A DNA stretch of 64,000 bases, from contig NZ_JYLF01000001.1 of NCBI RefSeq assembly GCF_001043055.1, positions 682,001 through 746,000 of the forward strand. Reading direction: 5' to 3'. Positions 54,736-64,000 of this stretch are shown in pieces. This DNA comes from Pseudomonas weihenstephanensis. Its GTDB lineage: Bacteria > Pseudomonadota > Gammaproteobacteria > Pseudomonadales > Pseudomonadaceae. Both the position numbers and the translations under genes were made by a program. Every line of letters starts with the position of its first letter. The stretch's first letter is position 1. The notes under the pieces are model-generated. The model was not told where the DNA came from. It was given only the letters and a program-made list of their open reading frames with translations, and made no database searches.

Positions 54736-55554
54736 TTATTTGAAGCGTCGCTCCACGCCTTTTTCGACCAAAATTTTGGCCGAGATTTCTTCCACAGAAA
54801 AATGCGTGGAGTTGATGTGCGGGATATTTTCGCGCTTGAACAGGTTTTCGACTTCGCGCACTTCAAATTCGCACTGGGCAAAGCTTGAATAGCGGCTGTT
54901 GGGCTTGCGCTCGTTGCGGATGGCGGTGAGGCGATCCGGGTCGATGGTCAGGCCGAACAGCTTATGCTTGTGTTCGCGCAAGGCCGCCGGCAGCTTCAGG
55001 CTTTCCATGTCGTCCTCGGTCAGCGGGTAGTTGGCCGCGCGGATGCCGAATTGCATGGCCATGTACAGGCAGGTCGGGGTTTTGCCACAGCGTGAGACGC
55101 CCACCAGAATCAGGTCGGCCTTGTCGTATTTGTGCGTGCGGGCGCCGTCGTCGTTGTCGAGGGCAAAGTTCACCGCCTCAATACGCTCCATGTAATTGGA
55201 GTTATGGCCGATAGAGTGGGACTTGCCTACCGAGTAGGACGAGTGTTCGGCGAGTTCCTGCTCCAGCGGGGCCAGGAAGCTGGAGAAGATGTCGATCATG
55301 AAACCATTGGACGTTGCGAGGATTTCGCGAATGTCCTGATTGACGATGGTGTCGAAGATAATCGGGCGAACTCCGTCTTTTTCGGCGGCGTTATCGATTT
55401 GTTGTACCATTGCCCGCGCTTTATCCACGCTGTCTATATAGGGTCGCGTGAACTTGCTGAAGGTCACATTTTCGAATTGGGCCAACAAACTCTGGCCGAG
55501 GGTTTCGGCGGTGATGCCGGTGCCATCGGAGATAAAGAAAGCAGATCGTTTCAT
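54736..55554 (-). CDS. ppsR: PEP synthase regulatory kinase/phosphotransferase PpsR
   Basis: A 272-residue DUF299-family enzyme that inactivates PpsA by ADP-dependent phosphorylation and reactivates it by phosphorolysis. P-loop GVSRCGKT at 152-159 and [11 protein letters not shown] at 10-20 match the family. It sits divergent to ppsA in a 180-base gap, as in other gammaproteobacteria. The partner gene confirms the target. Start ATG at 55554. Confidence 0.95.
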   Translation of the reverse strand: MKRSAFFISDGTGITAETLGQSLLAQFENVTFSKFTRPYIDSVDKARAMVQQIDNAAEKDGVRPIIFDTIVNQDIREILATSNGFMIDIFSSFLAPLEQELAEHSSYSVGKSHSIGHNSNYMERIEAVNFALDNDDGARTHKYDKADLILVGVSRCGKTPTCLYMAMQFGIRAANYPLTEDDMESLKLPAALREHKHKLFGLTIDPDRLTAIRNERKPNSRYSSFAQCEFEVREVENLFKRENIPHINSTHFSVEEISAKILVEKGVERRFK

Positions 55555-55734
55555 TTGCGCCTTGGGCCTTAAGCTGGTGACGATTCTTGGATATGATAGG
55601 CGCGATTTTGTCGCCCTGAATGGCAGGCAGTGTCACTTATTTTCCAGGTCCAGGCCACATTCGCTGAGATGCCGCCCTTTGTAGAGCGTCCAGCGCCCTG
55701 AGCTTTTCCCAACACAGTTAGTGGAGAGATCACC

Positions 55735-58110
55735 TTGGTAGAGTACGTAGTTTCCCTCGATAAGCTCGGCGTCCATGATGTAGAGCATGTGGGGGGCAAG
55801 AACGCATCCCTCGGCGAGATGATCAGTAATCTTGCAGGCGCTGGTGTTTCGGTTCCCGGTGGTTTCGCCACCACCTCTCAGGCCTATCGCGATTTTCTTG
55901 AACTCAGCGGTTTGAACGATCAGATCCATGCCGCGCTCGACGCGCTGGATGTGGACGACGTTAACGCACTGGCCAAAACCGGCGCCCAGATCCGCCAATG
56001 GATCATGGAAGCCGAGTTCCCTGAGACGCTCAACGCGCAAATTCGCACCGCATTTGCCACCTTGTCCCAAGGTAATCCGGACATGGCGGTTGCCGTACGT
56101 TCCTCGGCCACCGCTGAAGACTTGCCGGACGCTTCCTTTGCCGGTCAGCAAGAAACCTTCCTTAATATCCGTGGCGTAGAAAACGTCATTCGTGCGGCCA
56201 AGGAAGTGTTTGCGTCGTTGTTCAACGACCGTGCGATTTCTTACCGCGTGCACCAGGGCTTTGACCACAAACTGGTCGCCCTGTCGGCAGGCGTGCAGCG
56301 CATGGTGCGTTCCGAAACCGGCACTGCGGGCGTGATGTTCACCCTGGACACTGAGTCGGGTTTCCGTGATGTGGTCTTTATCACCGGCGCTTATGGCCTG
56401 GGTGAGACCGTGGTCCAGGGCGCGGTCAACCCGGATGAGTTCTACGTCCACAAGCAAACGCTGGAAGCGGGTCGTCCTGCGATTTTGCGCCGTAACCTGG
56501 GCAGCAAAGCGATCAAGATGATTTACGGCGACGAAGCCTCGGCCGGTAAGTCAGTCAAGGTGATCGACGTTGAGAAGGCCGATCGCGCGCGTTTCTGCCT
56601 GACCGACGCTGAAGTCAGCGAGCTGGCCAAGCAAGCGATGATCATCGAACAACACTACAAGTGCCCAATGGACATCGAATGGGCCAAAGACGGTGATGAC
56701 GGCAAGCTGTACATCGTACAGGCCCGGCCTGAAACCGTAAAAAGCCGCTCCCAGGCCAATGTGATGGAGCGTTACCTGCTCAAAGAAACCGGCACAGTGC
56801 TGGTGGAAGGTCGGGCCATTGGTCAGCGGATTGGCGCGGGCAAGGTTCGGATCATTAAGGACGTGTCCGAAATGGACAAGGTTCAACCCGGCGACGTACT
56901 GGTTTCCGACATGACCGACCCAGACTGGGAACCGGTGATGAAGCGCGCCAGCGCCATCGTGACCAACCGTGGCGGCCGTACTTGCCACGCAGCAATCATC
57001 GCCCGTGAGCTGGGCATTCCGGCCGTTGTAGGGTGTGGCAATGCGACCCAGTTGCTCAAAGACGGCCAGGGCGTGACCGTTTCGTGTGCCGAAGGCGACA
57101 CCGGTTTGATTTTTGAAGGCGAACTGGGTTTCGACATCAAGAAGAACTCCGTTGATGCCATGCCGGACCTGCCGTTCAAAATCATGATGAACGTCGGTAA
57201 CCCGGACCGCGCGTTTGACTTTGCGCAGTTGCCGAACGCCGGTGTGGGCCTAGCCCGCCTTGAGTTCATCATTAACCGCATGATCGGCGTGCACCCTAAA
57301 GCGCTGCTCAACTACGACGGTCTGCCGCAAGACATCAAGGACAGCGTCGACAAGCGCATTGCCGGTTACGACGATCCAGTAGGTTTCTACGTTGAGAAGC
57401 TGGTCGAAGGCATCAGCACCCTGGCCGCAGCCTTTACCCCGAAAAAAGTCATTGTGCGCCTGTCGGACTTCAAGTCCAACGAGTACGCCAACCTGATCGG
57501 CGGCAAGCTGTACGAACCCGAAGAAGAAAACCCGATGCTGGGTTTCCGTGGCGCGTCGCGTTACATCAGCGAAAACTTCCGCGATTGCTTCGAGCTTGAA
57601 TGCCGTGCGCTCAAGCGTGTGCGCAATGACATGGGCCTGACCAACGTCGAGATCATGGTGCCGTTCGTACGGACCCTGGGCGAGGCGAGCCAGGTTATCG
57701 ACTTGTTGGCTGAAAACGGTCTGGTGCGCGGCGAAAACGGTCTGCGCGTGATCATGATGTGTGAGCTGCCTTCAAACGCGATTCTGGCCGACGAATTCCT
57801 GGAGTACTTCGACGGTTTCTCCATTGGCTCCAACGACCTGACTCAGCTGACGCTAGGTCTGGACCGTGACTCCGGGGTTATCGCGCACCTGTTCGACGAG
57901 CGTAACCCTGCGGTTAAAAAGCTGCTGTCCAACGCGATTCAGGCGTGCAACAAAGCCGGTAAATACATTGGTATTTGCGGGCAGGGCCCCTCAGACCACC
58001 CGGATCTGGCGCTGTGGCTGATGGAGCAAGGCATTGAAAGTGTGTCGCTGAACCCGGACACCGTGCTGGAAACCTGGTTCTTCCTGGCTGAAGGTCAAGC
58101 CCAGGCTTGA
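55735..58110 (+). CDS. ppsA: Phosphoenolpyruvate synthase PpsA
   Basis: A 791-residue enzyme that makes PEP from pyruvate and ATP for gluconeogenesis. Order: nucleotide-binding domain (about 1-340, [33 protein letters not shown]), phosphohistidine domain with His418 in [15 protein letters not shown], and PEP-binding barrel with the Cys of [11 protein letters not shown]. The start is a TTG at 55735, with GGAGAG eight bases before it; no ATG in frame fits nearby. It recycles pyruvate from the adjacent methylcitrate pathway. Confidence 0.96.
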   Translation: MVEYVVSLDKLGVHDVEHVGGKNASLGEMISNLAGAGVSVPGGFATTSQAYRDFLELSGLNDQIHAALDALDVDDVNALAKTGAQIRQWIMEAEFPETLNAQIRTAFATLSQGNPDMAVAVRSSATAEDLPDASFAGQQETFLNIRGVENVIRAAKEVFASLFNDRAISYRVHQGFDHKLVALSAGVQRMVRSETGTAGVMFTLDTESGFRDVVFITGAYGLGETVVQGAVNPDEFYVHKQTLEAGRPAILRRNLGSKAIKMIYGDEASAGKSVKVIDVEKADRARFCLTDAEVSELAKQAMIIEQHYKCPMDIEWAKDGDDGKLYIVQARPETVKSRSQANVMERYLLKETGTVLVEGRAIGQRIGAGKVRIIKDVSEMDKVQPGDVLVSDMTDPDWEPVMKRASAIVTNRGGRTCHAAIIARELGIPAVVGCGNATQLLKDGQGVTVSCAEGDTGLIFEGELGFDIKKNSVDAMPDLPFKIMMNVGNPDRAFDFAQLPNAGVGLARLEFIINRMIGVHPKALLNYDGLPQDIKDSVDKRIAGYDDPVGFYVEKLVEGISTLAAAFTPKKVIVRLSDFKSNEYANLIGGKLYEPEEENPMLGFRGASRYISENFRDCFELECRALKRVRNDMGLTNVEIMVPFVRTLGEASQVIDLLAENGLVRGENGLRVIMMCELPSNAILADEFLEYFDGFSIGSNDLTQLTLGLDRDSGVIAHLFDERNPAVKKLLSNAIQACNKAGKYIGICGQGPSDHPDLALWLMEQGIESVSLNPDTVLETWFFLAEGQAQA

Positions 58111-58167
58111 GTCGTTGAGAGAGGAGCAGGGCGGCCGCAAGGCTGTGCTGCTCTTTATAGGCAGTGG

Positions 58168-58203
58168 TAGGGCGAGCGCCTGTTCGGGATCGCCCTTTTT
58201 TGT
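58168..58203 (+). terminator. Intrinsic terminator of ppsA
   Basis: Stem GGGCGA / TCGCCC over a 14-base loop, followed by a seven-T run. It closes the ppsA transcript before the hydrolase gene. Confidence 0.85.
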
Positions 58204-58214
58204 GCAAGAGCATT

Positions 58215-59225
58215 ATGCAAAGCAGCAGTCATCTTTTTCCCGTTGCCCTGATCAGTGCCGAGCGTCGGGGTGATCTGAGCGAGGATGTTTATCGCTTAAA
58301 ACCCGCTAATAGCCCGGACATCTCCGTGGAATTGGCGGTCACGCGACTGGGCATGGCGGATGCCAGCCAGGCGCGCGGTGTACCCGTGATTTTGTTGCAT
58401 GGCAGTTTTTCTAACCGGCGCTTCTGGTACTCACCCAAAGGTGTCGGCCTAGGCGCTTATTTGGCCCGTGCCGGGTTTGATGTGTGGCTGCCCGAGATGC
58501 GCGGTCATGGACTGTCGGTGCGTAATCAACAGTGGCGCACCAATCGGGTGGCGGATTACGCCCGCTACGACTTACCGGCGATTGCGGCGTTTGTACGCGA
58601 GCAAAGCGGCCAAGTCCCGCATTGGCTTGGCCATTCCCAGGGCGGTATCACGTTGGCGGCCGCATTGGGGGGGCAGTACCTGGGTGAACCTGCGGTGGCG
58701 TCCGCAGCGTTTTTTGGCTGTCAGATCAATCGCCGCTATTGGCCGCTGAAAATTCCGCCAGTGGAATGGGGCGCTTATCTGCTCTTGAAGCGCTGCACGC
58801 AGTTGTCGGGTGTTCAGCTCAAGCGCGGCCCCGAGGACGAACCAGTAGGCATCGCCCTCGAAACCTTGCGCTGGAATGGCTTTTTGGGGCGTTTCAAGGA
58901 TTCTGAGCGCGATTGGTGGGCGGGATTATCTGACGTCCAGCTACCGGTTCTGGCCGTCGCGGCGGCAGGCGATCAGCAGACCCCTGAGTGGGCGTGTCGA
59001 AAGCTGTATGAGCAATTGGGTTCTGAGCAGCGCCAATTTATTGCCTTGGGCCGTGAGCATGGGTTCAGTTCAGATTTTGGTCACACTGAAATGCTGGTCA
59101 GCGCGCCTGCTCAAGCTGAGGTCTGGCCGTTGGTGCGCGATTGGCTTGAGGAGCAATGCCTGAAGCAGGCAGTGAGTGAGCCGGGTTCAGGGTTTCGGCA
59201 AGCCGCGCTTGCGGCTACTATGTGA
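58215..59225 (+). CDS. Alpha/beta hydrolase
   Basis: A 336-residue hydrolase: oxyanion HG at 62-63 (LLHGSFSNRRFW), nucleophile Ser141 in GHSQGG, and the His of GREHGFSSDFGHTEML near the end. Esterase/lipase-like with an N-terminal beta segment (DISVELAVTRLG). Substrate not known. Start ATG at 58215 follows AAGAGCAT; the open frame runs further up across the ppsA terminator. P. aeruginosa has a similar gene at this place. Confidence 0.85.
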   Translation: MQSSSHLFPVALISAERRGDLSEDVYRLKPANSPDISVELAVTRLGMADASQARGVPVILLHGSFSNRRFWYSPKGVGLGAYLARAGFDVWLPEMRGHGLSVRNQQWRTNRVADYARYDLPAIAAFVREQSGQVPHWLGHSQGGITLAAALGGQYLGEPAVASAAFFGCQINRRYWPLKIPPVEWGAYLLLKRCTQLSGVQLKRGPEDEPVGIALETLRWNGFLGRFKDSERDWWAGLSDVQLPVLAVAAAGDQQTPEWACRKLYEQLGSEQRQFIALGREHGFSSDFGHTEMLVSAPAQAEVWPLVRDWLEEQCLKQAVSEPGSGFRQAALAATM

Positions 59226-59381
59226 CGCGATTTGCGACCTTGGTCATATTCTGTGATCTTGGTGGTGTCGCAGTGTCAGGGTATGGCTGGTCGTGACATT
59301 TAAAGCTTGCCCGTGTGCCAACGTCTATAAACAGTAGAGTCCTTTAACTCTGACTGCTACGCCCTCTCCACAGGAGTTTCC

Positions 59382-59873
59382 ATGAACCACTACATTACTC
59401 CCGATTTGTGCGATGCCTACCCTGAGCTGATTCAGGTGCTGGAACCGATGTTCAGCAACTTTGGCGGGCGCGATTCATTTGGTGGCGAAATCGTCACCAT
59501 CAAATGTTTTGAAGACAACTCGTTGGTTAAAGAGCAGGCAGAGCTGGATGGCAAGGGCAAAGTGCTGGTGGTGGACGGAGGGGGTTCGCTGCGCCGGGCC
59601 TTGCTGGGGGACATGATCGCCGAGAAGGCGGCTAAGAATGGCTGGGAAGGGTTGGTCATTTACGGCTGTATTCGGGATGTGGATGTCATCGCTCAAACCG
59701 ATCTGGGTGTGCAGGCGCTGGCCAGTCACCCGATGAAAACCGACAAGCGCGGCGTGGGCGATCTCAATGTGGCAGTCACCTTTGCAGGCGTCACATTCCG
59801 TCCGGGCGAATTTATCTATGCCGACAATAATGGCGTGATCATTTCGCCTTCTGCTTTGAAAATGCCGGAATAA
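59382..59873 (+). CDS. rraA: Ribonuclease E activity regulator RraA
   Basis: A 163-residue trimeric protein that binds RNase E and slows mRNA decay. Family blocks [52 protein letters not shown] and DIGVQAL-like [17 protein letters not shown] are all there. It is related to methyltransferase-like MenG, but lacks SAM motifs. Start ATG follows CAGGAGTTTCC. Confidence 0.94.
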   Translation: MNHYITPDLCDAYPELIQVLEPMFSNFGGRDSFGGEIVTIKCFEDNSLVKEQAELDGKGKVLVVDGGGSLRRALLGDMIAEKAAKNGWEGLVIYGCIRDVDVIAQTDLGVQALASHPMKTDKRGVGDLNVAVTFAGVTFRPGEFIYADNNGVIISPSALKMPE

Positions 59874-59897
59874 TCGCCCAACTGCTAAGGATCACGG

Positions 59898-60893
59898 ATG
59901 TTTGAGGAAGACAACGCTCAGTGGGGGCTGGTGCATGCACTGGTGCTCGATGGAGAAGGCGGTGCCCGTGCGATTGCCCGTACCGAACTCAATGACCTTG
60001 AGTTAAAGAGCCATGAAAGCCTTTGGTTGCACTGGGATCGCAGTCATCCTCAAACACAAAGCTGGTTACGCAACGCCAGTGGTTTGAGCGAGTTCAGTTG
60101 TGACTTGTTGTTGGAGGAAAATACCCGTCCGCGGCTGTTGGGGCTGCCCAATAACGAGTTATTGCTGTTCTTGCGCGGGGTCAACCTCAATCCTGGTGCA
60201 GAACCGGAAGACATGGTCTCGCTACGCATTTTTGGCAGTGCGCAACGGGTTATCTCGTTGCGTATGCGTCCGTTGCGGGCCACGGATGAATTGTTGGGCG
60301 AGTTTGAGCAGGGGGAAGGTCCAAAAAATCCAGCCGAATTGATCCTTTATTTGGCTCAACACCTGACGTTAAAGGTCCAGGATTTGATCGGTGAACTGTC
60401 CGAAATCGTCGATGACGAAGAAGATAAGATAGATGCCGACGAACGGTATACGCCCGAGCATGGTTCTATTTTGCAGATTCGTCGCCGGGCTGCCGGGCTG
60501 CGTCGTTTTCTGGCCCCGCAACGCGATATTTTTGGGCAACTGACGCGTACTAAATTGCCGTGGTTCACGGCCGACGATGCAGATTACTGGAACGAATTGA
60601 ACAACAGCCTGACCCGCTATCTGGAAGAGCTCGAGCTGACCCGCGAGCGCGTGGGGCTGGTGTTGGAGGCTGAGGATCGGCGTTTGAATGTGCGCATGAG
60701 CCGCATCATGTACCGCTTTGGCGTGCTGACCGGGATCTTTCTGCCCATCACGTTTATTACCGGTTTATTGGGGATTAACGTGGGCGGTGTTCCGTTCTCC
60801 AATGACCCCTACGGCTTTGCGGTCACCTGCGGTGTGATGCTCGTGATTGGTGTAGGGCAATGGTGGTTTTATCGTCGTTTGCAGTGGCTTTGA
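59898..60893 (+). CDS. cmaX: CorA-family zinc/divalent cation transporter (CmaX / ZntB type)
   Basis: A 331-residue inner-membrane protein of the CorA superfamily. A large N-terminal cytosolic domain with long helices (ARTELNDLE...) is followed by two C-terminal helices and the selectivity motif GINVGG (residues about 293-298). GIN in place of GMN suggests the ZntB branch. It heads the cmaX-crfX-cmpX-sigX-oprF block, hence the symbol. ATG is 24 bases after rraA. Confidence 0.88.
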   Translation: MFEEDNAQWGLVHALVLDGEGGARAIARTELNDLELKSHESLWLHWDRSHPQTQSWLRNASGLSEFSCDLLLEENTRPRLLGLPNNELLLFLRGVNLNPGAEPEDMVSLRIFGSAQRVISLRMRPLRATDELLGEFEQGEGPKNPAELILYLAQHLTLKVQDLIGELSEIVDDEEDKIDADERYTPEHGSILQIRRRAAGLRRFLAPQRDIFGQLTRTKLPWFTADDADYWNELNNSLTRYLEELELTRERVGLVLEAEDRRLNVRMSRIMYRFGVLTGIFLPITFITGLLGINVGGVPFSNDPYGFAVTCGVMLVIGVGQWWFYRRLQWL

Positions 60894-60956
60894 GTGTAGG
60901 CCATGTGACCTCTTTCATTTTGCCCGCGTCTTTCACTGACATACCGAGAGGTGCTT

Positions 60957-61202
60957 ATGCACGATCCGTTTGAACAGTCCTTACGTGAAATGCTCAAGGC
61001 CGAGCCGTCTGCCCGTGACGACGATGCCTGCCTGGGCCGAGTGCTGAAAACCGCGAACCGTCAGGTGGGCGCGGGCGACCTTTTCAGCCTGCTGGGGCGT
61101 TGGGTTCAAGCACTGATGATTGCTTTGAATAGCGGTTCGGCTCATATTGCGCCCGTTTCGCGACGCAAACCTGTTGCTCGCCCTGCTGATAAGGCTGATT
61201 GA
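60957..61202 (+). CDS. crfX: CrfX-like small protein (81 aa)
   Basis: An 81-residue soluble protein, acidic at the start (MHDPFEQSLREMLKAEPSARDDDA) with a hydrophobic middle (LFSLLGRWVQALMIAL) and a basic end. No known domain. Its place between cmaX and cmpX identifies it as crfX (PA1774 type), of unknown role. ATG at 60957 has GAGAGG at six bases; a GTG two codons earlier is in frame. The stop is 2 bases before cmpX. Confidence 0.8.
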   Translation: MHDPFEQSLREMLKAEPSARDDDACLGRVLKTANRQVGAGDLFSLLGRWVQALMIALNSGSAHIAPVSRRKPVARPADKAD

Positions 61203-61204
61203 AC

Positions 61205-62029
61205 ATGGAACTTGATCTCTGGACCCAGAGCCTGGTCACCGCAATGACCGCTCTTTGGACCAAAATTGCCAACTTCATCCCCAATTTGTTCGGGGCGTTG
61301 GTGGTGGTGCTGCTGGGCTTCGTGGTTGCAAAACTGCTTGATACCCTGCTGTCGAAGTTGCTGGCCAAGTTGGGCCTTGATCGGTTGATGGGGGGGACGG
61401 GGCTGACCAAAATACTGGGCCGTGCAGGCATTCAAGTGCCGATTTCGACCCTGATCGGCAAAATTGTCTATTGGTTCATTCTGCTGATTTTCCTGGTTTC
61501 GGCCGCTCAGTCCCTGGGCCTGGAGCGCGTTTCAGCTACGCTGGACATCTTTACGCTGTACCTGCCCAAAGTATTTGGTGCCCTGCTGGTATTGCTGGTA
61601 GGCGTTCTGCTTGCGCAGTTGCTCAATGGCCTGGTGCGTGGCGCTGCCGAGAGCGTGGGGTTTGATTATGCGGGCGGTCTGGGTCGAGTGGCCCAGGGTC
61701 TGGTCATAATCATCAGCATCTCCGTGGCAATCAGCCAGCTGGAAGTGAAAACTGACCTGCTGAACCATGTGATCGTCATCGTTTTGATTACCGTTGGTCT
61801 GGCTGTTGCCTTGGCAATGGGTTTGGGAAGTCGCGAAATTGCCGGGCAGATTCTGGCTGGGATCTACGTGCGTGAGCTGTATCAGGTTGGGCAAGATGTA
61901 CGTGTGGGTGAGGTAGAGGGTCAGATCGAAGAGATCGGCACGGTTAAGACCACGTTGCTGACCGAGGAGGGTGAGCTAGTCTCCATCTCCAATCGGATCT
62001 TGCTGGAGCAGCACGTGACTAGCCGCTGA
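61205..62029 (+). CDS. cmpX: Conserved cytoplasmic-membrane protein CmpX (mechanosensitive-channel-like)
   Basis: A 274-residue inner-membrane protein with four to five helices (LFGALVVVLLGFVVAKLLDTLL and similar) and glycine-rich blocks typical of TM-helix/MscS-like proteins. GSREIAGQILAGIYVRELYQVG and VGEVEGQIEEIGTVKTTLLTEEG form an MscS-like beta domain at the end. In Pseudomonas it lies before sigX and is linked to envelope stress and c-di-GMP. ATG at 61205; the TTG two codons earlier is unlikely. Confidence 0.88.
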   Translation: MELDLWTQSLVTAMTALWTKIANFIPNLFGALVVVLLGFVVAKLLDTLLSKLLAKLGLDRLMGGTGLTKILGRAGIQVPISTLIGKIVYWFILLIFLVSAAQSLGLERVSATLDIFTLYLPKVFGALLVLLVGVLLAQLLNGLVRGAAESVGFDYAGGLGRVAQGLVIIISISVAISQLEVKTDLLNHVIVIVLITVGLAVALAMGLGSREIAGQILAGIYVRELYQVGQDVRVGEVEGQIEEIGTVKTTLLTEEGELVSISNRILLEQHVTSR

Positions 62030-62059
62030 TGCGGCAAACCCTGCTAATGTATGCCGCCG

Positions 62060-62084
62060 CAAAAAAGCCCGTGTTCCGGGCTGT
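62060..62084 (-). terminator. Antisense-facing hairpin upstream of sigX
   Basis: AAAAAAGCCCG and CGGGCT flank TGTTC; read on the minus strand this is a stem with a six-T run, though no minus-strand gene lies near. It may stop antisense transcripts coming from the oprF side. Confidence 0.5.
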
Positions 62085-62119
62085 GGCGGACATTGACCTG
62101 ACTGTCGGCACGACTCGTT

Positions 62120-62710
62120 TTGAATAAAGCCCAATCGCTGTCCATGCGCTACGACCCCCGCGAACTCTCTGATGAGGAGTTGGTGGCGCGCTCGCATGAT
62201 GAGTTGTTTCACGTTACGCGCGCCTATGAAGAGTTAATGCGGCGTTACCAACGCACTTTGTTCAACGTTTGTTCAAGGTATTTAGGGAACGATCGTGATG
62301 CTGACGATGTCTGTCAGGAGGTAATGCTTAAGGTCTTGTATGGCTTGAAGAATTTCGAGGGCAAATCGAAATTCAAGACATGGCTATATAGCATCACTTA
62401 CAACGAATGCATTACGCAGTATCGGAAGGAACGGCGAAAGCGTCGCTTGATGGACGCATTAAGTATTGACCCCCTCGAGGAAGCGTCTGAAGAGAAGGCG
62501 CCGAAACCTGAGGAAAAGGGCGGACTTGATCGCTGGCTGGTGCATGTGAATCCGATTGACCGGGAGATTCTTGTGCTGCGTTTTGTCGCAGAACTGGAAT
62601 TTCAGGAAATCGCAGACATAATGCATATGGGTTTGAGTGCGACGAAAATGCGCTACAAGCGTGCTCTTGATAAATTGCGTGAGAAATTTGCAGGCATTGC
62701 TGAAACTTAG
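62120..62710 (+). CDS. sigX: ECF sigma factor SigX
   Basis: A 196-residue ECF sigma factor controlling oprF, envelope and fatty-acid genes in Pseudomonas. Region 2 (YEELMRRYQRTLFNVCSRYLGNDRDADDVCQEVMLKVLYGL), region 4 (NPIDREILVLRFVAELEFQEIADIMHMGLSATKMRYKRAL). The start is a TTG (62120), chosen because homologues begin with MNKAQ; no ATG in frame gives that end. It is followed by oprF after 106 bases. Confidence 0.94.
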   Translation: MNKAQSLSMRYDPRELSDEELVARSHDELFHVTRAYEELMRRYQRTLFNVCSRYLGNDRDADDVCQEVMLKVLYGLKNFEGKSKFKTWLYSITYNECITQYRKERRKRRLMDALSIDPLEEASEEKAPKPEEKGGLDRWLVHVNPIDREILVLRFVAELEFQEIADIMHMGLSATKMRYKRALDKLREKFAGIAET

Positions 62711-62816
62711 TTCAGCGCAAATAGCTCTACGTGTAGGTAAGTTCTGATAGACTTGCCGCCGAGTTGTCCCCCGGTATGTGGGACTGCTTTACAATCACCA
62801 GATGGGGATTTAACGG

Positions 62817-63794
62817 ATGAAACTGAAAAACACCTTGGGCATTGCCATTGGTTCCTTTGTAGCCGCAACTTCGTTCGGTGCCCTGGCACAAGGCCAAGGC
62901 GCGGTCGAGGGTGAACTGTTCTACAAAAAACAGTACAACGACAGCGTCAAGCACGTAGAAGACGGTTACAACCCAGGCGCATCGATCGGTTACTTCCTGA
63001 CCGACGACGTTTCGTTGAACCTGACCTACGACAAGACTAACCACACCCGTTCGAATGACGGCACTGGCAACCAGAAAATCAAAGGCGACAACTTTGGTCT
63101 GAACGCTCAGTACCACTTCGGCACCGTTGGTGACGCTCTGCGTCCATACGTTTCCGGTGGTGTTGCTCACAAGAGCATGACCAACGTGAAAGACGATGGC
63201 CACAGCGGTCGTGACCAGTCGACTTTCCTGACTGCAGGCGCTGGTGTTAAGTGGTACATCACTGACAACCTGTTTGCCCGTGCAGGCGTTGAAGCTGACT
63301 ACAAACTGGACAACGGCAAGTGGGACTACGCGCCTACCGTTGGTCTGGGTATGAACTTCGGCGGCAGCGGCGGCAAAGTAGCTCCTGCTCCAGTTCCAGC
63401 TCCAGCACCAATCGCTGAGCCAGAACCAGAAGCTCCAATCGCTGAAGTTGTTCGCGTTGAACTTGACGTGAAATTCGACTTCGACAAGTCGGTTGTTAAG
63501 TCGCAGTACATGCCTGACATCAACAACGTTGCTGATTTCATGAAGCAGTACCCTGCGACCACTACCACTGTTGCTGGTTACACTGACAGCGTAGGTCCAG
63601 ACGCTTACAACCAAAAACTGTCCCAGCGTCGTGCTGACGCTGTTCGTTCAGCTCTGGTTAACCAAGGTGTTGAGTCTAACCGTGTAGCCGCTGTTGGCCA
63701 CGGCGAAGCTAACCCAGTTGCTTCCAACGCAACTGAAGAAGGCCGTGCTCTGAACCGTCGCGTAGAAGCAACCGTTCAAGCTGAAGCTAAGTAA
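62817..63794 (+). CDS. oprF: Major outer-membrane porin OprF
   Basis: A 325-residue porin and peptidoglycan anchor. Signal peptide to ALAQ (near 24), eight-strand barrel (about 25-180), Pro/Ala/Glu linker (APAPVPAPAPIAEPEPEAP), then OmpA domain (about 215-325) with the peptidoglycan-binding NQKLSQRRADAVRSALV. Codons are strongly biased, as in highly expressed genes. No Cys is present, unlike P. aeruginosa OprF. Start ATG follows TAACGG; strong terminator after the stop. Confidence 0.97.
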   Translation: MKLKNTLGIAIGSFVAATSFGALAQGQGAVEGELFYKKQYNDSVKHVEDGYNPGASIGYFLTDDVSLNLTYDKTNHTRSNDGTGNQKIKGDNFGLNAQYHFGTVGDALRPYVSGGVAHKSMTNVKDDGHSGRDQSTFLTAGAGVKWYITDNLFARAGVEADYKLDNGKWDYAPTVGLGMNFGGSGGKVAPAPVPAPAPIAEPEPEAPIAEVVRVELDVKFDFDKSVVKSQYMPDINNVADFMKQYPATTTTVAGYTDSVGPDAYNQKLSQRRADAVRSALVNQGVESNRVAAVGHGEANPVASNATEEGRALNRRVEATVQAEAK

Positions 63795-63811
63795 TTTTTA
63801 GCTAGCCTGTA

Positions 63812-63843
63812 CAGAAAAGCCCGGCTTAGGCCGGGCTTTTCTT
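63812..63843 (+). terminator. oprF terminator
   Basis: Stem AAAAGCCCGGC / GCCGGGCTTTT with a TTAG loop and T-run, directly after oprF. Confidence 0.92.
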
Positions 63844-63974
63844 TGCCTGCGATTTGGTGAATGGTGCATTTTTGACCCGTATACCTCATTGCCCGCGACT
63901 GCCTCTCGCTTGCCAAGGCGATGCCCGGCTATAATCGCCGGCTCTTTCAGTTGCCTTTCGAGACCATCGAGCCC

Positions 63975-64000
63975 ATGTATAACCTGGCCCGCCAGTTGCT
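63975..64000 (+). CDS. pyrD: Start of pyrD, dihydroorotate dehydrogenase (partial)
   Basis: Only eight codons are visible (MYNLARQL) before the window ends. They match the start of PyrD of Pseudomonas as I remember it (MYxLARQLLFKLSPETSH). The gap of 130 bases to the oprF terminator would carry its promoter. The call is tentative because so little is seen. Confidence 0.5.

Noticed and set aside
62790-62795. TACAAT as a sigma-70 minus-10 for oprF
   Set aside because: The nearest minus-35-like TTGTCC is 20 bases away, too far for a firm call, and SigX may drive this promoter.
1-64000. CRISPR arrays, insertion sequences or prophage
   Set aside because: No regular direct repeats with spacers, transposase, integrase or phage structural genes were seen.

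Overview
The window is a stretch of Pseudomonas chromosome. The block rraA, cmaX, crfX, cmpX, sigX, oprF, the ppsR/ppsA divergent pair, the B12-riboswitch cob operon, the prpBC-acnD-prpFD cluster and several intergenic REP palindromes are all typical of the genus. The moderate GC content and the gene order fit the fluorescens lineage, perhaps a cold-tolerant relative, but the species cannot be fixed from sequence alone. Almost all of it looks like core genome: no transposase, integrase, CRISPR array or prophage is visible.

Layout. 1-6.9 kb: tail of a DUF2058 gene, a small unknown gene, a DUF3108 gene with purN and purM on the minus strand, then a DUF2066 gene, an AI-2E-type permease and hda on the plus strand. 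7-9.8 kb: two tandem NlpC/P60 lipoproteins and a sorbosone-dehydrogenase-like lipoprotein. 9.9-19.1 kb: a cobalamin riboswitch and a ten-gene operon for the late half of adenosylcobalamin synthesis (cobO, cobB, bluB, cbiB, cobD, cobQ, cobU, cobT, cobC, cobS). 19.1-25.4 kb: a MarR regulator, an MFS pump with a coupled 40-residue membrane peptide, a periplasmic glutathione peroxidase, a FadL porin, a lysozyme-fold-like protein that appears to have lost its catalytic Glu, a small DUF3509-like gene, and a 1-kb gene-poor stretch ending in a DnaA-box palindrome.

25.4-36.2 kb: rmuC; a large symporter-kinase-receiver hybrid divergent from a TehA/SLAC1-type transporter; an MFS-acyltransferase fusion; gdx under a guanidine-II riboswitch; rdgC; and a tandem duplication of a tRNA-Val/tRNA-Asp pair. 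36.4-46 kb, minus strand: a FecI/FecR/TonB-receptor siderophore signalling cassette with Fur-like sites, cysH, pabB, and a three-gene operon of retropepsin-like protease, inactive transglutaminase with membrane domain, and RimK-like ATP-grasp ligase. 46.2-54.7 kb: the methylcitrate cycle for propionate, headed by a GntR regulator with two matching palindromes. 54.7-64 kb: ppsR/ppsA, an alpha/beta hydrolase, rraA, the cmaX-crfX-cmpX-sigX-oprF envelope-stress block and the first codons of pyrD.

Working together: the propionate cluster yields pyruvate and succinate, and PpsA next to it can send pyruvate into gluconeogenesis under PpsR control. SigX, CmpX and OprF form a cell-wall stress module. 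The least understood unit is the protease/transglutaminase/ATP-grasp operon, which looks like a peptide-tagging or envelope osmoprotection system.
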